Assembly: GCF_000420745.1 (NCBI RefSeq)
Contig: NZ_ATVN01000006.1
Location: forward strand, 121,436 to 185,435
From: Pseudorhodobacter ferrugineus DSM 5888
GTDB lineage: Bacteria > Pseudomonadota > Alphaproteobacteria > Rhodobacterales > Rhodobacteraceae
Reading direction: 5' to 3'
Length of the DNA stretch: 64,000 nt
Shown here: positions 1-8,699 of the stretch, piece after piece
Layout of the letters: every line of letters begins with the position of its first letter
How positions within the stretch are numbered: the first letter of the stretch is position 1
Notes under the pieces: generated by a model
What the model was told of the DNA's origin: nothing
Databases searched by the model: none
What the model saw: the letters and a program-made list of their open reading frames with translations, nothing else
Program-made: the position numbers and the translations under genes

Positions 1-2
1 CA

Positions 3-179
3 TTGTTGACGTTGAAATCCACGGGGGTGGCAATAGTGCTGGTAGAACAGCGGGTCGATGCCGTGCTGGCGATGGCCGATCATATCGCCTTTGTCACGGC
101 GGGCAGTGTTGCAGAAACTGTGCCTAACACGGGTCTAAGCACCGATTCTGCACAATTCAAAACCTATGTAGGGGTATAG
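3..179 (+). CDS. ABC transporter ATPase, LivF type (3' end only)
   Basis: The window opens inside a reading frame that closes with TAG at 177-179; 58 codons are visible. The translation contains GVAIVLVEQRVDAVLAMAD and ends in KTYVGV. That matches the C-terminal part of branched-chain amino acid ABC transporter ATPases: the VEQ motif with the H-loop region after Walker B, then a closing YLGV-like end. The subunit would hydrolyse ATP at the inner face of the membrane to drive import. It ends 3 bases before the hydantoinase A gene, so the two are probably one transcript, and the transporter may import the substrate of the hydantoinase. The 5' end lies outside the window. Confidence 0.75.
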   Translation: MLTLKSTGVAIVLVEQRVDAVLAMADHIAFVTAGSVAETVPNTGLSTDSAQFKTYVGV

Positions 180-182
180 GAA

Positions 183-2219
183 ATGGCCGCAACCCTGATC
201 GCTGGCGCAGATGTTGGTGGCACCTTTACTGATCTTGTTATCCTGAACCCCGCAACGGGTGAGGTGCGACTCGCCAAAACCCCGACGACACTGGACCCGA
301 ATGCAGGCGGCCAAGCGGCGGGCGTCCTGTCCGCCCTCGATAAGTCGCAAACGCCCCTGTCTGACCTTGCCCTTATCGTGCATGGCACAACGACAACGAC
401 CAACGCTGTGCTGGAACGCAAGCTAGCCAAAACTGGCCTTATAACCACGCGTGGTTTCCGGGATATTCTGGAACTTGGTCGCCGTACACGCCCCAACGCT
501 TACGGTATGACGGGCCAATTTATGCCGATCATTCCCCGTGATCTTCGGTTAGAAGTATCCGAGCGTATGGATGCCAAAGGCCGCGTTTTGACCGCCTTGG
601 ATGAAGATGAGTTTTGCCAAAACGTCACTAAACTGGCGGAAATGGGCTGCGAATCCCTCGTCATCCACTTTCTGCACGCCTATGCAAACCCCGCACACGA
701 ACTACGCGCCGCAGAACTCGCAACCCAGATTTGGCCCACGCGCTACATCACTTGCGGCCACGCCCTTTTGTCTGAATCCCGAGAGTTTGAGCGCGGCGTG
801 ACCGCTGCCGTCAATGCTTCGGTCCAGCCGCTGCTGGAACGTTATATCCAATCACTTGCCACAGCCCTTGAAACCAAAGGCTATCAAAACGACCTTTTGG
901 TCATGAACGGCAACGGTGGCATGGTTCCGGCATCACAAGTCAGCGCCGAGGCGGTAAAAACCGTGATGTCCGGTCCCGCATCCGGTGTTATGGCAGCCGT
1001 CGCTACCGGCCGCCGTGCTGGCATTTCCAACCTGATTACATATGACATGGGTGGGACATCAACCGATGTAGCACTCATCAAAAATGCTCGCGCCCCAGTT
1101 TCAAACGAGATTGAGGTCGAATATGCGATGCCAATCCATGTGCCGATGGTCGATGTGCGCACGGTTGGCGCGGGTGGCGGGTCCATCGCGCGTGTTGATG
1201 CAGGCGGCATGTTGCGAGTTGGACCCCATTCGGCGGGTTCTGTCCCTGGTCCGATTTGCTATGGCAACGGCGGCACCGAACCCACCATTTCCGATGCAAA
1301 CCTTTTGCTCGGGCGCCTTCCCGCCACACGCTTTGGCGCCGATGAATCCGAACTTTCTGCAATATTCGAGACCAAAATTGGTAAACCCCTCGGTCTTTCA
1401 CCCCATGCGGCAGCGGAGGCTGTGATCCGCATTGCCAACACTCATATGGCGGGTGCGATCCGCATGGTTTCATTGTCCCTCGGCGCCGATCCACGCGATT
1501 ATGCGCTGTTTGCCTTCGGGGGCGCAGGCCCGCTGCACGCCACGGCTTTGGCTGCCGAACTGGGTATTCCACGGGTGTTAGTGCCTGCCAGACCAGGCAT
1601 GACCAACGCTTTGGGCTGTGTTGTCGCCGATCTGAGACATGATTCTGTTCGCACCCTGAACCGCCCACTCGACAGCGTGGACATAGCCGATGTTCACAAC
1701 ATTCTGGCCAATCAGATTGCGACTGGCACCAACCGTATCAAGGCGGCAGGCATCAATCTGACGCAAATCCAAACCGAACTTTCCGCCGATATGCAGTTTA
1801 TCGGTCAAACCCACCTGCTGCGCGTGCCCTTGCCCAACGCCACGCCAACGCGCAAAGATTTGCAGCACAGGTTTGAAGCCGCCTATCACGCCCGTTTTCG
1901 TGTGAACCTACCGACGATTCGCGCCAATCTGGTAAACCTCAATACCTCTGTTATCGGTCAGCGCCCCGAAATGGACCTCTCTCGTCTAATTGACCCAGCA
2001 GGCCGCCACGTGACAGCGAAACCACACTCCACACGCAAGGTTTGGTTCAACGGGTGGCATGACACGCCGATTTATTGGCGCGACCATCTGCCCTTGGACC
2101 TGCATCTTATTGGCCCTGCTCTGATCGAACAGATGGACACAACAACCCTTGTGCATCCGGGTTGCACCGTCACATCCGATTCCGATGGAAACCTGATCAT
2201 CACGGTGCCGCATGTCTAA
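183..2219 (+). CDS. hyuA: hydantoinase/oxoprolinase family protein, subunit A
   Basis: ATP-dependent ring-opening amidohydrolase subunit of the HyuA / N-methylhydantoinase A / 5-oxoprolinase family, 678 residues and cytoplasmic. An actin-like ATPase fold is indicated by GADVGGTFTD (residues 8-17), HGTTTTTNAVLERK (67-80), NGNGGMV, MSGPASGV and YDMGGTSTD (near 287). The C-terminal half has FAFGGAGPLHA and VPARPGMTNALG, both typical of the family. The family opens hydantoin, N-methylhydantoin or 5-oxoproline rings with ATP. The exact substrate cannot be read from sequence, and acetone carboxylase beta is a more distant relative. The stop overlaps the start of hyuB by 8 bases, and an ABC transporter gene precedes it, which suggests uptake and hydrolysis of one compound. 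Confidence 0.9.
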   Translation: MAATLIAGADVGGTFTDLVILNPATGEVRLAKTPTTLDPNAGGQAAGVLSALDKSQTPLSDLALIVHGTTTTTNAVLERKLAKTGLITTRGFRDILELGRRTRPNAYGMTGQFMPIIPRDLRLEVSERMDAKGRVLTALDEDEFCQNVTKLAEMGCESLVIHFLHAYANPAHELRAAELATQIWPTRYITCGHALLSESREFERGVTAAVNASVQPLLERYIQSLATALETKGYQNDLLVMNGNGGMVPASQVSAEAVKTVMSGPASGVMAAVATGRRAGISNLITYDMGGTSTDVALIKNARAPVSNEIEVEYAMPIHVPMVDVRTVGAGGGSIARVDAGGMLRVGPHSAGSVPGPICYGNGGTEPTISDANLLLGRLPATRFGADESELSAIFETKIGKPLGLSPHAAAEAVIRIANTHMAGAIRMVSLSLGADPRDYALFAFGGAGPLHATALAAELGIPRVLVPARPGMTNALGCVVADLRHDSVRTLNRPLDSVDIADVHNILANQIATGTNRIKAAGINLTQIQTELSADMQFIGQTHLLRVPLPNATPTRKDLQHRFEAAYHARFRVNLPTIRANLVNLNTSVIGQRPEMDLSRLIDPAGRHVTAKPHSTRKVWFNGWHDTPIYWRDHLPLDLHLIGPALIEQMDTTTLVHPGCTVTSDSDGNLIITVPHV

Positions 2220-3921
2220 AACAGTCTCTAATATAGCTAAAATTGACCCGATTACCCTTGCCGTGATCCAAGCAGGCCTGCAACAATGCTGCGATGAGAT
2301 GGACCTGACCTTCAGCCGCGCTGCATTTTCACCCGTAATTGCCGAAGCAGATGATCGCTCCGATGGTATCTATTCTGCAACCGATGGCGCGCTGATCGCC
2401 CAAGGCGCCCGGGGCCTACCAGTATTCGTCGGCACCATGCAGTTTTCCACCCGCCATATCATTGAACGCATCGCCAACGGCGAAACCTTGCCTCCTGAAG
2501 AGGGTGACATTTATATCGTCAACGACCCCTACCTTGGCGGCACGCACCTCATGGATGTACGATTTGCGATGCCGTTTTATCGCGATGGTGAGATCTATTG
2601 CTGGCTGTCGAACACTGGCCATTGGCCTGATACAGGCGGGGCGGTGCCAGGCGGGTTTTCCGCATCGGCCACAGCTGCGGAACAAGAAGGTCTACGCCTG
2701 CCTCCCGTTAAACTTTTCAAAAGGGGCGTGTTAGACACTGAAATTTGGGCAATCATACGCTCTAACATCCGCGTATCCGAACAGCGGATCGGTGATGTGC
2801 AGGCGCAAGCCTCGGCCCTGTTGGTCGGCGCAGATCGGCTCACCGAGCTCCTCAACCGTTACGGCGATGATACTGTCACCGCTGCCATCGCGGAAATCCG
2901 TACGCTCGCCGCTGCCCAGATGCGGGCCAAAATCGCAATGATCCCGCAAGGCAGCTACCAATCGCGCGCTTTTATTGACAGTGACGGCGTGGTCAATGAA
3001 CCCCTGACCATCGCGCTGACTGTGACCCGCCATGACGACAAGCTAACCTTTGATTTCACGGGCTCGTCTTTGCCCTGCGCCGGCCCCATGAACTCTGTCC
3101 GCGCCACCACATTTTCCTCTGTCTACCTTGCCCTGCGCCACATTTTCCCCGATGTGCCCTTGTCGGCAGGCGCGTTTGAGCCGCTTGAGATCATGGGGCA
3201 TGTGGGCACGTTCTTGGATGCCCATTACCCTCGCCCTGTGTCGGGGTGTGCCGCCGAAGTATCGCAGCGCATCGCCGAGGCGGTTTTTGCCGCCCTTGTC
3301 CAAGCTGTGCCCAATCTTGTAACCGCGGCCCCCGCAGGCACTTCAGGGAATTTCGGCCTTGGCGGGTACGACCCCGAAAAGGGCCGCGATTTCGTGATGT
3401 ATCAAATTTCGGGCGGCGGCTACGGTGGCAATGCCAATCATGATGGCCTGTCAAACGGCTGTTCGACCATTGGCATATCCAAGGCCCCTCCGGTCGAGAT
3501 TATGGAACAAACCTATCCCGTCCTTTACCGTCGCTACGCTCTGCATGAAGGGTCAGGCGGCGCGGGCCAGCATCGCGGCGGCTTTGGGCTGGACTATGAA
3601 TTAGAGCTGCTGCGCGGCACCGCGCGGGCGAGCTTTGTCATGGATCATGGCCGCACTGGCCCCCAAGGGGCACTCGGCGGTGCAGATGGCGCTGTGAACC
3701 GTGTTGAAATTACCCGAGACGGTGAGGTTTTCATCCCGCCGCACCTATCCAAAGCCCAGGATATCACCTTGCACCCTGGCGACAGCGTGCGTGTCCGCAC
3801 GCCCGGTGGGGGCGGCTATGGTGACCCGCACCTGCGCGACCCATCTCTGGTGGCCGAAGACGTCCGGCTTGGCCGCTATTCCAAGGCGCAAGCAGATCAG
3901 CTTTTCGGCCGGAAAACCTAG
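2212..3921 (+). CDS. hyuB: hydantoinase/oxoprolinase family protein, subunit B
   Basis: 569 residues of the HyuB / N-methylhydantoinase B family, the partner subunit of HyuA. Diagnostic stretches are FSPVIAEADDRSDGIYS near residue 40, NDPYLGGTHLMDV near 104, and the glycine-rich C-terminal TPGGGGYGDP. The start ATG lies inside the last codons of hyuA (8-base overlap), so translation is probably coupled and the two proteins made in equal amounts. Length is normal for the family. The gene ends 67 bases before the convergent sugar transferase gene. The sequence does not separate N-methylhydantoinase from oxoprolinase specificity. Confidence 0.9.
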   Translation: MSKTVSNIAKIDPITLAVIQAGLQQCCDEMDLTFSRAAFSPVIAEADDRSDGIYSATDGALIAQGARGLPVFVGTMQFSTRHIIERIANGETLPPEEGDIYIVNDPYLGGTHLMDVRFAMPFYRDGEIYCWLSNTGHWPDTGGAVPGGFSASATAAEQEGLRLPPVKLFKRGVLDTEIWAIIRSNIRVSEQRIGDVQAQASALLVGADRLTELLNRYGDDTVTAAIAEIRTLAAAQMRAKIAMIPQGSYQSRAFIDSDGVVNEPLTIALTVTRHDDKLTFDFTGSSLPCAGPMNSVRATTFSSVYLALRHIFPDVPLSAGAFEPLEIMGHVGTFLDAHYPRPVSGCAAEVSQRIAEAVFAALVQAVPNLVTAAPAGTSGNFGLGGYDPEKGRDFVMYQISGGGYGGNANHDGLSNGCSTIGISKAPPVEIMEQTYPVLYRRYALHEGSGGAGQHRGGFGLDYELELLRGTARASFVMDHGRTGPQGALGGADGAVNRVEITRDGEVFIPPHLSKAQDITLHPGDSVRVRTPGGGGYGDPHLRDPSLVAEDVRLGRYSKAQADQLFGRKT

Positions 3922-3988
3922 CTCAAATTCTCTTTGGAGAAATATCCCCGCCGGAGGCATCACGCCTTGGGCGCTTGGCCGCACATGT

Positions 3989-4621
3989 TCAAGCGTCGCG
4001 CCCCTTCAGGAAGCGTTTGATTAAAATACCAGTTCCCGTTTCCCAGATCAGTTTCAAATCCAAACAGATCGACCATTTCCGTTGATACAGCAAATCCAGA
4101 CGTGCCTTGGCCGGCACACAGATCTGGGCATAAACGCGGTCAGTTTCTTCGGCAGTCTGACACGCCGCCAAAAGCCTTTCCTCGGTCGCGTGATACCGCA
4201 GGCTTGCAAGTCCGGTTATTCCCGTTGGGCTGTTCAGTACTTTTGTATAAATTTCAGGAAATCGTTCGACGTATTCTGGCAAGGGCGGGCGGGGGCCGAC
4301 AAAGCTCATGTCACCCTTCACGACGTTCCAAATCTGCGGCACCTCATCCATTCGCGCCCGCCGAACAAAGGCGCCTAAAGGTGTAATGCGCGCCGATTTA
4401 TCACCACCCGAAACGCCCTTTTCAGGTCCTACCATCGTCATCGTCCGCAACTTCCACAGCCAAAACGGCTGCCCAACGCCTTTCATGCGCTTTGCCACAT
4501 AGAACAGCGGAAAGCCTTCTTTATAAATCATCACCACCAACAGAATCGAGAAGGGAACCACAAGAATCGCAGAAAGGATCGCGGCTAACGTCAGATCAAG
4601 GATCCGTTTACGTCCGCTCAT
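3989..4621 (-). CDS. polyprenyl-phosphate sugar-1-phosphate transferase
   Basis: Bacterial sugar transferase (PF02397 type), 210 residues. It is a monotopic phosphoglycosyl transferase that moves a sugar-1-phosphate from a nucleotide sugar to undecaprenyl phosphate, the first step of an exopolysaccharide, O-antigen or glycan. One N-terminal hydrophobic segment (about 10-33) is followed by KLRTM (57-61), the catalytic Asp-Glu pair in MDEVPQIWNVVKGDMS (D92-E93) and VGPRP (108-112). It overlaps the end of the upstream epimerase gene by 14 bases, so the two are co-translated. The gene is last in the minus-strand row from comF. The sugar used is unknown, and no other glycan gene is adjacent. Confidence 0.88.
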   Translation of the reverse strand: MSGRKRILDLTLAAILSAILVVPFSILLVVMIYKEGFPLFYVAKRMKGVGQPFWLWKLRTMTMVGPEKGVSGGDKSARITPLGAFVRRARMDEVPQIWNVVKGDMSFVGPRPPLPEYVERFPEIYTKVLNSPTGITGLASLRYHATEERLLAACQTAEETDRVYAQICVPAKARLDLLYQRKWSICLDLKLIWETGTGILIKRFLKGRDA

Positions 4622-5471
4622 GTCCCAAACCCCGCCATTCCTCGACCATCACGTTTGCCCGCCCTGCAGACGGCGTTAAATCGACAAGTCCCGCTAGCAA
4701 CTTGATGTCGAGCTCAACTTTCGCAATCGCATCAGGGTTTGGCGGGCCATAGTGCCACGGTACCCCTGCCGCAGTTAACAATTCACCCATTTTTATCGTT
4801 GGTGCCGCTGCAACATTCAGTATTTTGGGCAAAGGTCGCCCAACAGCCGCAAGGCCAACCAAACGAACCAGAACGGCGCTCAGGCTTTGCGGGCCGATGT
4901 ACGACCGCTCAGGCCCTCCAGCCTGTCCCGAAATTCGATCAAGCTGCACGTCTTTATGAGGAGTGGATCCGCCCAAAAGCGCATCAAAACCTGCAATGTT
5001 CCCAATTCGAAGAATGCTCACCCCCGGTCCGTCAGCACGATGCCAGGCCAGCACGGCCTGTTCCATCGCCAGTTTTGCATGGCCATAGGCATTTGTTGGT
5101 GCGGGAACAGTTTGTTCAGTCAATGGCAGATCAGACCGCCCATAGACCGCAGCCGAAGATACCAAAAACACATGTCGCGCGCCTTGGGCGGCCGCAGCAT
5201 TACAAGCGGCCATCGCCAAGGCTTCGTTCAGGGCCAATTCTTGGGTAGTGCCCTCAACAACGCCTGCCAAACACAGAACAACACCAGCTGCAGCCCCATT
5301 TGGGCAAGGTTCGGCAAGAATATCCCATTGCAGACAACCCGGAAAAGCTTTGCGCGATTGCCACATTGGCCGCACACCAACAGCCGCAAACGCGTCTGCG
5401 TGCCCCCGCAAAGCCCGGCCAATGCGGCCAGTTCCCCCCATAATCAACAACGGCATGGGACCATGTAACAT
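4608..5471 (-). CDS. NAD-dependent epimerase/dehydratase family protein
   Basis: Short-chain dehydrogenase of the extended type, 287 residues. The N-terminal dinucleotide-binding motif GGTGRIG is at residues 12-18, with a later SSAAVYG strand and a Y-x-x-x-K pair in YGHAK, the usual catalytic Tyr/Lys. It probably changes a nucleotide sugar and so supplies, or acts with, the overlapping sugar transferase. It begins 6 bases after the MarR gene. ATG at 5471 is used because the MarR end supplies a GGAAATGAG stretch upstream, but an ATG five codons later would also fit the fold. It is shorter than classical UDP-glucose 4-epimerases (about 330), so the reaction remains open. Confidence 0.75.
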   Translation of the reverse strand: MLHGPMPLLIMGGTGRIGRALRGHADAFAAVGVRPMWQSRKAFPGCLQWDILAEPCPNGAAAGVVLCLAGVVEGTTQELALNEALAMAACNAAAAQGARHVFLVSSAAVYGRSDLPLTEQTVPAPTNAYGHAKLAMEQAVLAWHRADGPGVSILRIGNIAGFDALLGGSTPHKDVQLDRISGQAGGPERSYIGPQSLSAVLVRLVGLAAVGRPLPKILNVAAAPTIKMGELLTAAGVPWHYGPPNPDAIAKVELDIKLLAGLVDLTPSAGRANVMVEEWRGLGHERT

Positions 5472-5477
5472 GCGCAG

Positions 5478-5921
5478 CTACTCATTTCCTTCCAATCGAA
5501 CCCGCAATTCCCGAAGCACGGGCATAAATGCACGGACACGCTCGGCACCCAAATCCGTCACAAATTCTGCAATCAAAGGCGCCACCGCCTGCACGGCTGC
5601 ATCGCGTGCAGACCGCCCAGACGGACTGATCCCAACCAATTTTCGACGGGCATCATCCCAGTCGGGGCGGATATGCACATGGCCTGCCCATTCCAGTTTG
5701 CTAAGCGTATTGGTCATGGCCCCGCGCGTCACATGGAACGCGCGGGCAAGTTGGGCAGGAGAGCGTTCATCGGCCACCCGCGCCAGATGGTTCAAAACGG
5801 CAAAATGCGACAGCTCCATCCCGCGCGGCAACACCTTGGAAATGCGGTTACGGGCCAACTGATCGGCCATGAACAGTTCCCCGAACAAGGTGACGGCAAG
5901 ATCTTCGGCGTTTTCCGTCAT
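5478..5921 (-). CDS. MarR-family transcriptional regulator
   Basis: 147 residues with the winged-helix arrangement of MarR proteins: an N-terminal dimerisation helix, ELSHFAVLNHLAR, the recognition helix region around SPAQLARAFHVTRGAMTNTLSKLE, and the wing in DWDDARRKLVGISPSGR. Such proteins are dimeric repressors released by small ligands. The start codon directly abuts the stop of the nitrilase-type gene, and six bases separate its end from the epimerase gene. It is therefore made from the operon it sits in and may control it or a distant target. No operator-like inverted repeat was noticed nearby. Confidence 0.88.
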   Translation of the reverse strand: MTENAEDLAVTLFGELFMADQLARNRISKVLPRGMELSHFAVLNHLARVADERSPAQLARAFHVTRGAMTNTLSKLEWAGHVHIRPDWDDARRKLVGISPSGRSARDAAVQAVAPLIAEFVTDLGAERVRAFMPVLRELRVRLEGNE

Positions 5922-6755
5922 CTATGGCCCCTCAACCTTGCGGTCATGTGATAGCGACGGCACACGCCCCCGCGCCTGTGAGACACGTTCCAGATCAACC
6001 TCGGCATAGGCCACACCGACATCGGTGCCACCATCGGCAAGCACCTCACCCCACGGAGCAATCGCTAGGCTGTGGCCATAGGTATGCCGCCCTTTGCCAC
6101 CAGCGGTTTCGGGGTGAAAACCGGTTTGCGCAGGGGCCAGAACAAAACAGCCCGTTTCAATGGCACGTGCACGCAGCAGCACCTCCCAATGGGCCGCACC
6201 TGTGATGTGGTTGAACGCAGCAGGCACCGTTAAAATCTGTGCCCCTGCCTGGGCCAATCTGCGATAGAGGTATGCAAAGCGCACGTCATAACAAACGGTC
6301 ATCCCCACCACACCAAAGGGCGTTTGCGCCAGAACTGCCTGATTCCCGGGCCGATATCCTTCGGATTCGCGGTAGCGTTCGGTAGCAGACACATCCACAT
6401 CAAACATATGCACCTTGTCATAGCGCGCAGCGATCTGACCCAAAGGGTCAATCAGAAACGAACGGTTGGCAAAACGACCGTCCTCATCTTGCGTGAACAA
6501 CGCAAGCGAGCCGATCAGCAGCCAAACGCCCAAGCGCGCCGCATCTTCGCGCAAGGCCCGCAACGTAGGGTCATCCGCTTCATGGTGGAAAATCGCCCGT
6601 TGATGGGCGCGGCTGGACGATAGGCCATTTGTACATTCCGGTGTCAGAATAAACGTGGCACCGCCCGCCGCCGCTTGCCCAATCAAACGGCGGGTTTCCG
6701 GCAGGTTCGCTGCCGGATCATCACTAACATTCAATTGAACAAGGCCTACCCGCAT
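5922..6755 (-). CDS. carbon-nitrogen hydrolase (nitrilase superfamily, Nit2-like)
   Basis: 277 residues with the complete Glu-Lys-Cys triad of the nitrilase superfamily: E40 in TPEC, K114 in YDKVHMFD, and C155 in VCYDVRF. The spacing and the YDKVHMFDVDV stretch are those of the Nit1/Nit2 branch. That branch includes omega-amidase (alpha-ketoglutaramate) and deaminated-glutathione amidase, so amide hydrolysis in the cytoplasm is more likely than true nitrile hydrolysis. It lies three bases after the grxC stop and directly before the MarR gene, all on one strand. The neighbouring glutaredoxin makes a glutathione-repair role attractive, but that is inference. Confidence 0.88.
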   Translation of the reverse strand: MRVGLVQLNVSDDPAANLPETRRLIGQAAAGGATFILTPECTNGLSSSRAHQRAIFHHEADDPTLRALREDAARLGVWLLIGSLALFTQDEDGRFANRSFLIDPLGQIAARYDKVHMFDVDVSATERYRESEGYRPGNQAVLAQTPFGVVGMTVCYDVRFAYLYRRLAQAGAQILTVPAAFNHITGAAHWEVLLRARAIETGCFVLAPAQTGFHPETAGGKGRHTYGHSLAIAPWGEVLADGGTDVGVAYAEVDLERVSQARGRVPSLSHDRKVEGP

Positions 6756-6758
6756 CAG

Positions 6759-7016
6759 TTAGCCCGCCAGCAACGCATCAAGCTTGCCAGCATGATCCAG
6801 CGCATGCAGATCATCGGACCCACCGACATGGGTGTCACCAACAAAGATTTGCGGCACGGTACGGCCACCATTCGCCCGCTTCATCATCACAGCCCGCAAA
6901 GATGGATCCCGCGAAACATCATGTTCGGTAAAGGTCACGCCTTTTTTGGTCAGCAAACGCTTGGCCGCATGGCAATAACCACACAGCGGCGAGGTATAAA
7001 TTTCGACAGGCTTCAT
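6759..7016 (-). CDS. grxC: glutaredoxin 3
   Basis: 85 residues, a thioredoxin-fold, glutathione-dependent dithiol reductase of the cytoplasm. The active site is CGYC (C12-C15), a small variant of the usual CPYC. The glutathione-binding TVP cis-proline motif (GGRTVPQIFVGDTHVGG) and the GGSDDL end are present. The start is the second of two close ATGs: AAGGGG lies about 9 bases before it, whereas the first ATG at 7022 has only three bases between it and that ribosome binding site. It sits between comF and the nitrilase-type gene on the same strand, an arrangement I associate with Rhodobacteraceae. Confidence 0.93.
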   Translation of the reverse strand: MKPVEIYTSPLCGYCHAAKRLLTKKGVTFTEHDVSRDPSLRAVMMKRANGGRTVPQIFVGDTHVGGSDDLHALDHAGKLDALLAG

Positions 7017-7065
7017 TCGCATATTCCCCTTGGCGGTGCTTGTTGGTTGTCACGACTATAAGGAT

Positions 7066-7788
7066 TTAGTCATCCTTCGCAACGCGTGCCAGCACCACGA
7101 CAGACACCTCGGCCGCACCAGCCGCCATACAGGCATCGGCAGCCGCGGCAAGGGTTGCGCCCGATGTCATCACATCATCGACCAACAGGATATTTCGTCC
7201 TTTCACCTGCGCACCCCTGCGCGGATGAACCCGTATCGCGTCTTGCATATTTTCAAAACGGGCATGCCTGTCACGCCCACCTTGGCTAGCCGTCCAACGG
7301 GGCCGGATCAGCAAGTCAGGGCAATGGTCGCGCTGCGCTAGTTTACCAAGCGAAGCCGCGAGAAGAGCGGACTGATTGTAACGCCTCCGAAACAGCCGAA
7401 ACCAATGCAACGGCACTGGGGCAATAAGCGTATTGGACCGGATAAGGGGTTTTGCCGCGCGCAACAGCCAAGCACCCGCGGGTTTTGCCAAATCCAGCCT
7501 GTCCCCATGTTTCAGCTGCAAAACCATCTTGCGGGCGTTCCCCTTGTACAGCATTGCAGCGCGGCCTTGTGCCCAAGGGCGCGCAATGGAAAGGCAATCA
7601 TCGCAATGCACCACAGCATCGATGTCATCACCCTGCAGCGGGATGCCGCAAGTGTCACAAACCAAACCAGCAATAAACGGCGTGTCACGCCAACATGTCC
7701 CGCACAGCCCAAAATCTGACGTCACACGCGCATCACAGCCAAGGCATTGCGGCGGGTAAATCAACCGCAGCATGGCTTGCAATCCCAT
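7066..7788 (-). CDS. comF: ComF-family phosphoribosyltransferase-like protein
   Basis: 240 residues. An N-terminal double zinc-ribbon (CLGC ... CGTC, then CDTC ... CDDC) is followed by a type I phosphoribosyltransferase fold with the PRPP loop ILLVDDVMTSGATLAAAADA. ComF proteins take part in natural DNA uptake in some bacteria; in most their role is unproven. AGGAGCGAAAG precedes the ATG. The start is only 23 bases from that of the divergent methyltransferase gene. A 49-base gap separates it from the chosen start of grxC. First gene of the minus-strand row to 3989. Confidence 0.9.
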   Translation of the reverse strand: MGLQAMLRLIYPPQCLGCDARVTSDFGLCGTCWRDTPFIAGLVCDTCGIPLQGDDIDAVVHCDDCLSIARPWAQGRAAMLYKGNARKMVLQLKHGDRLDLAKPAGAWLLRAAKPLIRSNTLIAPVPLHWFRLFRRRYNQSALLAASLGKLAQRDHCPDLLIRPRWTASQGGRDRHARFENMQDAIRVHPRRGAQVKGRNILLVDDVMTSGATLAAAADACMAAGAAEVSVVVLARVAKDD

Positions 7789-7811
7789 CTTTCGCTCCTA
7801 TTGTTCAACGC

Positions 7812-8645
7812 ATGAAAATGCCTGTTTTGACCGATACCAATGCCTTAACCCGCAACCGCGTGCGCGCCCTGTCCGCACCCGCCCTGTTTTTGCACGAAGA
7901 TCTGCGGGACGAGATTAAGGAAAGGCTTACAGAGGTTAACAAGGCGTTTACATCTGTGGCGATCGTCACGGGTTTTCCCGATTTTTGGCAAATTGCCTTT
8001 CCCAATGCAGATATTGTGCCGGATGGCGAGATTTTGGCACTCGACTCGGGCCGTTATGATCTGGTGATCCACGCGATGTCACTGCATTGGGCCAATGATC
8101 CGGTAGGGCAATTGATCCAATGCAAACGCGCATTACAGCCGGACGGGTTGTTCCTTGCCGCCCTTTTGGGGGGGCAAACCCTTCATGAATTGCGCGCGTG
8201 TTTGGCCGAGGCCGAGACGGAAGTGACCGGAGGACTATCACCTCGCGTTTTGCCAATGGCCGAAATTCGCGATCTGGGCGGGTTGTTGCAGCGCGCAGGC
8301 TTTGCCCTGCCAGTGGCCGATGGGTTTACCCGCAAGGTTCACTACCGCGATATAGGCCATCTGATGCACGACTTGCGCGCGATGGGTGAAACAAACGCCC
8401 TTGCCGCCCGCCTGCGCAAACCGACACGCCGCGCTGTGTTTACACGGGCTGCTGAACGCTATTCCCAATCCTATAGCGTCGATCAGGGCCGTGTTTCCGC
8501 CACGTTCGAGATGATTTTCTTGACCGGCTGGGCCCCACATGACAGCCAGCAAAAGCCTTTGCGCCCCGGTTCGGCAACCCAAAGGCTGGCAGATGCGCTG
8601 AATGCACCCGAAATCACCTTGCCTGCGACAAAGGGCGATGGTTGA
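7812..8645 (+). CDS. SAM-dependent methyltransferase, NDUFAF5/BioC-like
   Basis: 277 residues. The N-terminal NALTRNRVRAL...LFLHEDLRDEIKERL segment and the class I methyltransferase strand YDLVIHAMSLHWANDPVGQL are those of the bacterial relatives of human NDUFAF5, a complex I assembly hydroxylase/methyltransferase-like protein. The canonical glycine-rich SAM loop is weak (AIVTGFPDFW), as in other members. ATG at 7812 is used because a longer frame would run over the divergent comF start; a second ATG two codons later is possible. The gene ends 54 bases before hemH. The actual reaction is unknown. Confidence 0.78.
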   Translation: MKMPVLTDTNALTRNRVRALSAPALFLHEDLRDEIKERLTEVNKAFTSVAIVTGFPDFWQIAFPNADIVPDGEILALDSGRYDLVIHAMSLHWANDPVGQLIQCKRALQPDGLFLAALLGGQTLHELRACLAEAETEVTGGLSPRVLPMAEIRDLGGLLQRAGFALPVADGFTRKVHYRDIGHLMHDLRAMGETNALAARLRKPTRRAVFTRAAERYSQSYSVDQGRVSATFEMIFLTGWAPHDSQQKPLRPGSATQRLADALNAPEITLPATKGDG

Positions 8646-8699
8646 CCCTTGGCAAATAGGCGTTATGTGCCAAGGCTAGATAGAATGAGGAATAACACC

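Noticed and set aside
3922..3988. Possible fifth copy of the dispersed hairpin repeat after hyuB
   Set aside because: Only the AAATATCCCCGCC part matches; no G/C stem of similar length follows.
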